IMG/VR virus record: IMGVR_UViG_3300042197_001836
Span: 1 to 22,551 of that record
Direction: 5' to 3' (one strand)
From: a virus
Length of the DNA: 22,551 nucleotides
Shown here in pieces: positions 13,762 through 20,589 of the stretch. The notes beneath the pieces are model-generated. The model worked only from the letters and a program-made list of their open reading frames with translations. It was not told the DNA's origin and made no database searches. A program made the translations under genes and the position numbers. The stretch's first letter is position 1. Each line of letters starts with the position of its first letter.

Positions 13762-13778
13762 AAAGGTGCTTAACCTTT
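13762..13778 (-). terminator. Intrinsic terminator after the 484-aa gene
   Basis: On the minus strand, AAAGGT-TAAGC-ACCTTT followed by TTAATTTTTT, 5 bp after the stop. A 6-bp stem and U-rich tail fit Rho-independent termination and separate this gene from the curli unit. Confidence 0.6.
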
Positions 13779-13783
13779 AACTG

Positions 13784-15238
13784 TTATTTTAATTCTCTAG
13801 TAGTAGAGGTCACGGTCTTGGATACACCACTGGGTGTGGTTTCCGTGTCTGCAGGAGTGTTTACTGCGGTCAAGGCCTCAAGCATTGGGCCTGATTCAAA
13901 GTAATTGCGAGCATATCCGCCCATCTTGGTAGTACGGAATTGGCAAAGCTTATTGCTGCCTTTGGCAACCTGTTCGCCTTCAGCTGGCACAGTCCATATT
14001 TGAATGGTACGACTGTTGCCCTTGTTGATATATTTTACATCTAGATCCAGATGTTTCATGACATCTTGCAAGTTATCACTGAATCTAAGTATCTTGTAGC
14101 TACCTGAACTGATCTTGTCATCTAGTTTAACTACTTCAACATCTTCCAAGGTGTCGCCACGAGCATAGATATTGGCAGCACGAGCCAGCTGTTTGACAAT
14201 GGCAGCTTCGGCACCAGGCTTTTGATTTTCAATGTGTTCTTCCACATAAGGATACACCACATCGTCGTAGAACTTTAGCAGGTTGTTGTAGACAGTTTCT
14301 TCGCCTTGTGCAGGATCAAATTGATCTTTGTGTGCATTGATGTTGAGATCAAAATTGGTTTTAAACCACTTGCTTAGGTTTTCAAAGCTCAATCCTGATG
14401 CCTGTCCTAGTGTATCACTGCTATAGGTCTTTAAGCTTAGTAGATTTACTTTGGTGCCATCTACTTTGAGTGTTAGGTCGGCCTTGGTGCCTTTGGCATC
14501 GCTGGTGCCGTCGCTGACAACATCAATGTGATTGTTATTTTTATCGTTGCGAACTCGTTGAGTACTTTGCTTGACACTGGCCGAGTCATTGGCATACTTG
14601 ATGGTACTGGACAGCACAGCCTGTAGATCGGAGTCAAATTTTCCTGCCGAGGCCTGCTTTAAAAATGCTTCGGCACTACGAGCCGGAACACGAGCAAGGA
14701 AATTTAGTGTGTCAGTTTTTGCACCCTGGTCTGGATATTGAATAGATGAGCTAACAGTAAAAACATAATTCTTACCGTCAATTTCAGCATTGACATGACC
14801 CAGCATGTCCATGATTTGGTCAGCTCTGATCTTTTCACCAATGGCAAAGAACTTGGCAGCAACACAGAGTCCCATGAACAGTTCTGCTAAGTGCCCGGCA
14901 TTATAGTCTTTTTTCTGTTCTAGGCTGGTAAATTCAGTACCTTTAAATAAAAGACTAAGTGGTTGTTCTTGTTCTTCACCGTCAATGGTCATGCGTACCT
15001 TTTTAGGCAACGCAGACTTGATATCTGGATTATCTAACGCAGCCTGCAACAGTGGAATTTGATCCTTATCAATTATCGCATAGGGTTCTGTGAAACGGCT
15101 GCGATACTCAGGATCTATTGGCAAGGATTTATCAGCATCCACCAAATCAATAAGAGTGCGTAGATATTTGCCCCCATGCTTGATTAACTCGCTGGCGGTC
15201 AAGTTCTTTTCAACAACTATGATATCTCGCAGTATCAT
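13784..15238 (-). CDS. Hypothetical 484-aa protein with N-terminal tag, nuclease-like motif possible
   Basis: ATG at 15238 overlaps the nucleotidyltransferase stop by one base (TAATG). It begins MILRDII, like other tagged proteins here. The N-terminal 120 residues read as helices. A central stretch (KADLTLKVDGTKVNLLSLKT, about residues 253-272) resembles the D...(x)-x-K core of PD-(D/E)XK nucleases, but the acidic residue before the Lys is Ser, so catalysis is doubtful. The C-terminal half carries another helical section and a basic end. I do not recognise the family; the nuclease suggestion is weak. Coupling to a nucleotidyltransferase could hint at a two-gene module. Confidence 0.75.
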   Translation of the reverse strand: MILRDIIVVEKNLTASELIKHGGKYLRTLIDLVDADKSLPIDPEYRSRFTEPYAIIDKDQIPLLQAALDNPDIKSALPKKVRMTIDGEEQEQPLSLLFKGTEFTSLEQKKDYNAGHLAELFMGLCVAAKFFAIGEKIRADQIMDMLGHVNAEIDGKNYVFTVSSSIQYPDQGAKTDTLNFLARVPARSAEAFLKQASAGKFDSDLQAVLSSTIKYANDSASVKQSTQRVRNDKNNNHIDVVSDGTSDAKGTKADLTLKVDGTKVNLLSLKTYSSDTLGQASGLSFENLSKWFKTNFDLNINAHKDQFDPAQGEETVYNNLLKFYDDVVYPYVEEHIENQKPGAEAAIVKQLARAANIYARGDTLEDVEVVKLDDKISSGSYKILRFSDNLQDVMKHLDLDVKYINKGNSRTIQIWTVPAEGEQVAKGSNKLCQFRTTKMGGYARNYFESGPMLEALTAVNTPADTETTPSGVSKTVTSTTRELK

Positions 15239-15954
15239 TAGATTGTAATACCCTGCTTGCCCAATGTTTCTCTAGCATCGGCCAAGATTGCGTCGGCATT
15301 TGGATTATTTTCAAGTGCGGAGAGTGCTGCCTCCACGCTGGTCAATGCCGACCTATCATGTTCTTCACCAAAAATCATGTGAGCAATTTCATCTGGTTGA
15401 TCAGTGACCAGCTCGTTGGTTTCTCTGCTGAGCAGTCCGTTAGTGGGACTCCATTTATAACCAGCATGTTTGGCCACTGAACTTAGTACAACATGTTTGC
15501 TGGCATCTTTGTGTTGGCTGTTAGGATCAGCAGCCATACTAAACTTTGCAAACTTTAGGTTTGGCAAAAACATAAAATCTGTCTGTACAAATCCACGATC
15601 TGTTGAGCCGCCAATGGGAGTTTTAAAATGTACACTGACGCCGCTTTTCTTAATACAGTCCTTGGCATCCATGTTGTTTTTACCACACCATGCTGTGAGT
15701 TTGGCAATTAATTCGTCTTTGCCAACACCCGGCGGCATACCAATGTCTAGGTCACCACTGGTGGGTTTTTTACCAGTGGTGCCTAGCATGTGTGGTACAT
15801 GTTCGTAGCTGGTGATTTTTTCCAGCCAGCGAACAGTGGGTTCTACATCTGCTTGATTAATGCGTTGCGTGAGAATTTCACCGTCTTTGCTTTTAAAGAC
15901 ATTGCCACCTTCTTTGACAACACGAAGCGTTGTTGTAATTTCACGCAATAACAT
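15238..15954 (-). CDS. Phage nucleotidyltransferase-like protein
   Basis: 238 aa from ATG at 15954, four bases after the previous stop; the longer frame extending upstream is a Leu/Lys-rich shadow of the repeat in the neighbouring gene. It starts MLLREITTTLRVV. The core motif LGTTGKKPTSGDLDIG (about residues 57-72) is the G-S/T...D-x-D signature of pol-beta-type nucleotidyltransferases; a third acid is plausible in FVQTDFMFLPN (about 124). Known relatives transfer NMP to tRNA or proteins, or are antitoxin partners; the substrate here is unknown. Coupled to the 484-aa gene. Another such fold sits in the 1116-aa protein. Confidence 0.75.
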   Translation of the reverse strand: MLLREITTTLRVVKEGGNVFKSKDGEILTQRINQADVEPTVRWLEKITSYEHVPHMLGTTGKKPTSGDLDIGMPPGVGKDELIAKLTAWCGKNNMDAKDCIKKSGVSVHFKTPIGGSTDRGFVQTDFMFLPNLKFAKFSMAADPNSQHKDASKHVVLSSVAKHAGYKWSPTNGLLSRETNELVTDQPDEIAHMIFGEEHDRSALTSVEAALSALENNPNADAILADARETLGKQGITI

Positions 15955-15958
15955 TATA

Positions 15959-16309
15959 TCAAACTGCCTTTTTCTTACGACGAGTAGCTGTCTTCTTCTT
16001 AGGCTTGGCTTCTTCTGCAACAGGAGCAGGAGCAGGAGCCGCTTCATCAGGAGCAGGAGCCGCTTCATCAGGAGCAGGAGCCGCTGCAACAGGAGCAGGA
16101 GCAGGAGCCGCTTCATCAGGAGCAGGAGCAACAGGCACAGTATCTAAAACAGTTAGACCAGCAACATTGTGTGCCACTGTTGTGGTCTCAGCTGATGCTT
16201 CTACCTTGTATGGTGCAGCCTCTTCGGCCACTGCTGACTTTTCTTCTTTGTTCCTAAAGAAGAAAAACCAAACTCCAACGGCTACGGCGGCTATGATAAG
16301 GATTTCCAT
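15959..16309 (-). CDS. N-terminally anchored Pro/Ala-rich repeat protein with basic tail
   Basis: 116 aa. Hydrophobic anchor at residues 2-18 (EILIIAAVAVGVWFFFF) followed by Arg-Asn-Lys, then an acidic/polar stretch, then tandem PAPDEAA / PAPAPVA units (about residues 60-97), and a strongly basic end (KPKKKTATRRKKKAV). The layout, a membrane helix, extended Pro/Ala rod and basic tip, resembles TonB-like or nucleic-acid-tethering proteins, but no TonB motif is present. AAGGAAATTAAAATG gives a good ribosome site. It starts the unit that continues with the nucleotidyltransferase. Function unknown. Confidence 0.75.
   Translation of the reverse strand: MEILIIAAVAVGVWFFFFRNKEEKSAVAEEAAPYKVEASAETTTVAHNVAGLTVLDTVPVAPAPDEAAPAPAPVAAAPAPDEAAPAPDEAAPAPAPVAEEAKPKKKTATRRKKKAV
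16022..16135 (-). repeat. Tandem ~21-nt repeats encoding PAPDEAA units
   Basis: GGAGCAGGAGCCGCTTCATC-like units recur about four times, with shorter GGAGCA units between. They encode the Pro/Ala/Asp/Glu rod. Copy number could change by replication slippage; all units keep the frame. Confidence 0.8.
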
Positions 16310-16358
16310 TTTAATTTCCTTTTTGTATTCAGGACGAATCTATTCGGCCCATTGTGAT

Positions 16359-16374
16359 ATATTTAGTGTTATTT
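16359..16374 (-). promoter_or_regulatory. Candidate promoter of the 16309 unit (AACACTAAATAT)
   Basis: Minus strand reads AAATAACACTAAATAT, about 50 bp before the start. It contains the shared AAATAACACTA motif and CTAAATA, resembling late promoters of T4-like marine phages. Two TAATTTAAT copies flank TCCGGCC just upstream (16375-16399), partly inside the end of the preceding gene. Confidence 0.4.
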
Positions 16375-16389
16375 TAATTTAATTCCGGC

Positions 16390-19300
16390 CTAATTTAATA
16401 GCAGTTTTGTTATTTCATTGCGGTATTTGGCCAACATAAGCTTGGTTTTATTGGCCTTTTCTAAGGCGGCTGGTGTAGCTGCCTTGTCAAATTTACTGGA
16501 ATTAATGACCTTTTCCAGTTTGCTGTCAAGTACACGAGCAATTTGTTGCATCATGTCTTGTTTGTTGGCAACATGATCCAGCGCACCTGTGCCAAGCAAT
16601 TTGGCCTGCTCTAGGTCTGTGACCAATGCTTTAATGGTCAACACAATGTCGCTGATGCGCTGTTCGTCCTTGAGTCCACCGTGCTTGGCCAAATTACCTG
16701 GAATTTTGGGTTTGGCACCATGTGCCAGTTCATAGTAGTAAGCATAGATATCTGCACCCCAATTTTCTGGGTCCAGGCTTACTGTGGCAAGTTCAGTGTC
16801 CTTGCTTTGACGGAAATTCACCGGGCGGCCTGCACGAGTCTTGACTTGTACACCCTGTACACCTATGCTGAGGTTTAGCACTTCGGCAAGACTACTGACC
16901 AAGCTGGTGTTGATTACACCCTTGACACGATATTCAGGTGCCAGCATTCTAGCCCAGTTGGCATGTTCATGATAGGTATAGATTAGGTCAACCTGTACGG
17001 GTCCAGCTGAAGTATCCATGATAACATTGGTACCGTTGCTGGTACTGTACTTGGAATGGCCTTGTGTGAATTCTTCAACGGCTGCGGCATATTCACTGGT
17101 ACGACGAGCAGCACCTATGCCTTCTCTGCTGTGAATATAGCACATGACATCTACATCACCGTATTCTCTTTCAGGATCCTGTACAAGATCACGCTTGTAG
17201 TATGTGCCAGACCCAACAGGTCTACCCATCTTGATTTCAACATCAAGGCCCTTTTCTGCTTGCCACTGATTGAATTCAGTTTCAAATTCTTTTAGTATGC
17301 CCACTGCTTCTTCAATTACCGCAGGTGTAATCTTGGTGTTTTGTGTAGCAGTACTGGCCCAGCCACCTTCGTCCAGCAAGGAATGTCCACCTTCCATGAT
17401 GGCCATTTGCATGGGTGTAAAAGATTCATTTCTGCCGCTTTTCATGTTGGCACACCAGTGTGCCATTCGTTGTCGTTCGCCCGAGCTGGCTGCTGCCAAA
17501 CGGCGTAATTCAGCAACACTCTTACTGCAATCTACACCCATGCGTTTGGCCAAGCCCTTGCGTCCGGGCTTTCGGCCATCAGCAAAGTTTTCGCCAACTT
17601 CTTTGGTTGATTCAGATAACAGTGATGCATCAGCAAACCAAGGATCGATGATTACCAGTTGTCCATTGGCTCTACGCATGACATTTTCTGTGTGCAGGTC
17701 CCAGCCCATCTTGTTGATCCGTCCAGTCTTGTACAGCATGGCCATAACAGAATACAACAAGTTCCAAGCAGCCTCGTTGGCACCTGACAAACTAGAGACC
17801 TTGGCAGCTAGTTGATCTGCATGACGCGGCCAGTGAGAATTAATCCAAGGATGCGGATCTGACAGTTCTTGTTTGACTTGAGGCCAGGGCGTGCCGCGAG
17901 CAACATAGTCGCTGAGATACCAGATCATGGCTTCTTCAAAGGTGTTTTTCTTGACGGGATACAAGCGTTCCATATCAATTTGAATGTATTCTTTGTCTAG
18001 GACATCAATGGTGTTGTATTCATTGAACACAGGCAAACAAGGAATATCAGTCCGCTCTTGGCAGAACTCGTAGAACTTTTTAAAAACTTCTACAGCCTGA
18101 CTGCCCTCATCTTCGGGCATGAGAATCTTGATTACATGACTGTCGTCTTTGGCCCATATTGTACTGTCAGCGCCGCTGCCAATTTTGGAATATCCCAGTT
18201 TGCGGAATTCTCGGGAAATGTCTCTAGCATAGGCTGTGCCTGTTTCTGCTTCTCTTACACCCACTTCCGGACGCCATATCATGTTCTTGGCACCTTTTAC
18301 CGTGGGCTGAAAGCCATGTCCGCGATAAAACTTCATCAGCTTGGCTTGGCTGACACGACCCTTGTCCCAAGGGAACAATGTCAATGCCACACCATGTTCT
18401 TTTGCCATGCCTTGCAGTTCTTTCATGGCACGACTGCCTACGCCCTTTCGTAATGGATAAGCTTGAATCCATTTGATTTCTACAGCATTGGGTCTACCAA
18501 AGCTGGGAACTAGCTCAAACATGGCAACTTGTTGCTCTTCGCCTGACCCCCAGCTTATCACATGATTGTTTTGAAAGGTGTAGGGATAACGAGCATAAAC
18601 TGCATCAATAAACTCTCGAGCGCGGCCAGCGTCTTGACTTTTTAGTTTTATAGGTTCTTCGTTCATGACCACAGTAGTGCCAGTTTCAGCAACAGCCTCT
18701 GATGTATGGTGCTTGGAAAGATCAAATGTGACTTCACCATAAGAACCACCTGATTTGACTTTTACTGGGCCTTTAAAAACTTCATTGGGTTTGACACTTG
18801 TTCTAAAGATATTATTAGCAACAGAAAGGTTGGCATGAGTGTGTAATTCGCCATCTTTGTCATACACCACAACCAGAGGGTTTTCATCTGTTTCGCGCGA
18901 ATTTTCTACTTCACCCAAGCCAATTTTACCTGGATATAGTAGTCCTGATCTAATTCGTTCGCCACCGTCAAAGTATTTTAGTTCAACTGGCAAAGTGTCC
19001 CAGCCCAGGCGATCTGCTGCCATGATTCTGTGATTGCCTTCCATGACCCAGGGTTCGCCATTCCATGCCACACAGACAAACGGCTTGTATTCTTCGCCGC
19101 GGCTGGTTAGTGGCAGCTTGCCTGTGTCTTTCATGATTTTCATAATGGCTGCAAGGTCTTCCTGACGAACATTTTTTTGTTCGCCACGAGCACCAGGTAT
19201 GCGAGCCAATAAGCTGACAGGTAACACCACATGTGAAGGCTGTCTCACATACGCAGTTGTACTGCCCATGTAAGGAACACCAAAGCTGTCGCGACCACGC

Positions 19301-19740
19301 TTTTTAGCATAGGCAATTTTGTCTTCCAGCCATTCTTCTCTAGGCACATCGGTTACTAATGAGGCTTCATTTACAGGAAGACCACGATCGGCTGCCGCCG
19401 CGGAATTGATATCCCACCACTCGCCGGGGAAATATTCCACTTCCAGCATGTCAGCAGGTACTGTGTTGGATACTATGATTTCTTGATCGTCGCGCTGAAT
19501 GCCATTGGGGTTTTTGGGATAGACACCAAATTTGTCAACCAGATCTAGCCAGCGCACACGAAACATAGTGGCATCAGCAGCATCAACATGATAGAAACCT
19601 TCATCAGGCTCGTAGGCAAAATACACGCCGGAGCCTGCGTAACCGTGCTTGCTGGGAATCAACCCTTTGTGTTTTACACTTTCTAGCCCGCGTGGCAAAT
19701 AGCCTGCATGATAAACATATTCGCCTGGTGTTCTTGTCAT
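16390..19740 (-). CDS. 1116-aa five-module effector: ART-like, ParB-like, GNAT, kinase-like, nucleotidyltransferase
   Basis: Modules by motif: (1) residues ~1-110, ADP-ribosyltransferase-like (YHAG..., GLIPSKHGYAGSGVYFA, then DQEIIVSN). (2) ~165-270, ParB/sulfiredoxin-like (KPFVCVAW, EGNHRIMAADRLG). (3) ~370-490, GNAT acetyltransferase (RKGVGSRAMKELQ; LMKFYRGHGF). (4) ~505-705, kinase-like: Gly loop KIGSGADSTIW, Lys in HVIKIL, catalytic GWDLHTENVM and DPW in the DFG place. (5) ~722-770, RKGLAKRMGVDC...RMAHWCANMKSG module, which I recall from other phage proteins. (6) ~835-1030, nucleotidyltransferase with VGSGTYY, YGDVDVM and QVDLIY, giving three acids. Linkers AVAETGT and REAETGT separate modules 2/3 and 3/4. 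No signal peptide. It starts 6 bases after the zincin-like gene. Probably a packaged multi-enzyme effector, by analogy with T4 Alt; no activity is proven. Confidence 0.85.
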   Translation of the reverse strand: MTRTPGEYVYHAGYLPRGLESVKHKGLIPSKHGYAGSGVYFAYEPDEGFYHVDAADATMFRVRWLDLVDKFGVYPKNPNGIQRDDQEIIVSNTVPADMLEVEYFPGEWWDINSAAAADRGLPVNEASLVTDVPREEWLEDKIAYAKKRGRDSFGVPYMGSTTAYVRQPSHVVLPVSLLARIPGARGEQKNVRQEDLAAIMKIMKDTGKLPLTSRGEEYKPFVCVAWNGEPWVMEGNHRIMAADRLGWDTLPVELKYFDGGERIRSGLLYPGKIGLGEVENSRETDENPLVVVYDKDGELHTHANLSVANNIFRTSVKPNEVFKGPVKVKSGGSYGEVTFDLSKHHTSEAVAETGTTVVMNEEPIKLKSQDAGRAREFIDAVYARYPYTFQNNHVISWGSGEEQQVAMFELVPSFGRPNAVEIKWIQAYPLRKGVGSRAMKELQGMAKEHGVALTLFPWDKGRVSQAKLMKFYRGHGFQPTVKGAKNMIWRPEVGVREAETGTAYARDISREFRKLGYSKIGSGADSTIWAKDDSHVIKILMPEDEGSQAVEVFKKFYEFCQERTDIPCLPVFNEYNTIDVLDKEYIQIDMERLYPVKKNTFEEAMIWYLSDYVARGTPWPQVKQELSDPHPWINSHWPRHADQLAAKVSSLSGANEAAWNLLYSVMAMLYKTGRINKMGWDLHTENVMRRANGQLVIIDPWFADASLLSESTKEVGENFADGRKPGRKGLAKRMGVDCSKSVAELRRLAAASSGERQRMAHWCANMKSGRNESFTPMQMAIMEGGHSLLDEGGWASTATQNTKITPAVIEEAVGILKEFETEFNQWQAEKGLDVEIKMGRPVGSGTYYKRDLVQDPEREYGDVDVMCYIHSREGIGAARRTSEYAAAVEEFTQGHSKYSTSNGTNVIMDTSAGPVQVDLIYTYHEHANWARMLAPEYRVKGVINTSLVSSLAEVLNLSIGVQGVQVKTRAGRPVNFRQSKDTELATVSLDPENWGADIYAYYYELAHGAKPKIPGNLAKHGGLKDEQRISDIVLTIKALVTDLEQAKLLGTGALDHVANKQDMMQQIARVLDSKLEKVINSSKFDKAATPAALEKANKTKLMLAKYRNEITKLLLN

Positions 19741-19746
19741 GGTTCT

Positions 19747-20589
19747 TTACATCACATAAATCTTGCCAACAGCTTCGCTGAGCACATCGCTGAACATGAT
19801 TTCCATGTCTCTGGCCAGCAATTCTGTGGCATGTTGTCTTTCTGTTTCATCTCTAAGCTCTGCTGATCGCACAGACATAACTCTAGTAGGTCGACCCCAG
19901 GCTTGTCGACCATACCCAATGCTCACTGGCAGAGGATTAAGTTCGATTCGGCCTTTGCCCAAGTATTGTGCAAACAGTTCATAGAGGAATTCATAGGGTC
20001 TGCGTATTTCGCCTTCTCTACTGCTACGCTGTGTACCAATGGCATTGAATAAAGCATTGTATTCTTTGCTGAGTTCATATTTTAATTCGCCACCAGGCTG
20101 GCCAGCCTTGCCGTAGAAGGCTTGTAGTATTTGATTGATGTTGCTGAAAAAGTGTCGTTCGGCTTCTTGCCAAGTGTTGCTGGTAGCTTTCTTGCCTCTT
20201 CCACCGGCCACAATGGCATGACCAAATCTATGTGCCATAACCCAAGGAGTAAGCATACGCTTGGCATCTCCCTTGTTGCCCACAAACACTATGGTAATGG
20301 CATCTTCATGCCCGCGAACAATTTCTTCGCCATCCTCGCCAAAAATAATTTTCACAGTTGCCGGATCCATTGGGCCATATTCGCTGTAGCGTCCAGTGCC
20401 AGATACATTGCTGAAAAACAAGCGAAAATCATAAGGAGTTTGTTCAAAGAATCTTTCGGCCTTGATGCGATTCCGTGGATGCGGAACCAGCTTTTTATCA
20501 GGCCCTCTAAAAGGACCGGGTTTATCGAAGTTACCAATGGGCTGATAATCAGCCATGGGTACTTCGCTGATTATGTCACGCAATCTCAT
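19747..20589 (-). CDS. 280-aa phage protein, degenerate zincin-like
   Basis: ATG at 20589 overlaps the previous stop (TGATG). N terminus MRLRDIISEV is the best form of the tag shared in this window. Residues ~122-133 (TPWVMAHRFGHAI) look like an HExxH metalloprotease helix with the catalytic Glu replaced by Arg, and PYEFLYELFAQYLG (about 203-216) sits where a third zinc ligand is usual. If zinc still binds, protease activity is unlikely because the general base is lost. The C terminus ends LSEAVGKIYVM. It may be a structural or packaged relative of zincins. Family not recognised with certainty. Confidence 0.75.
   Translation of the reverse strand: MRLRDIISEVPMADYQPIGNFDKPGPFRGPDKKLVPHPRNRIKAERFFEQTPYDFRLFFSNVSGTGRYSEYGPMDPATVKIIFGEDGEEIVRGHEDAITIVFVGNKGDAKRMLTPWVMAHRFGHAIVAGGRGKKATSNTWQEAERHFFSNINQILQAFYGKAGQPGGELKYELSKEYNALFNAIGTQRSSREGEIRRPYEFLYELFAQYLGKGRIELNPLPVSIGYGRQAWGRPTRVMSVRSAELRDETERQHATELLARDMEIMFSDVLSEAVGKIYVM

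Noticed and set aside
15955-16131. Leu/Lys-rich N-terminal extension of the nucleotidyltransferase frame
   Set aside because: It overlaps the upstream gene in another phase and consists only of repeat translation; the ATG at 15954 is four bases after the upstream stop and gives the tag MLLREI.
16005-16147. Plus-strand Gly/Ala/Ser-rich and Arg/Ser-rich frames across the tandem repeats
   Set aside because: Low-complexity shadows of the PAPDEAA repeats on the minus strand; no ribosome site, and the minus-strand protein has an anchor and a good ribosome site.
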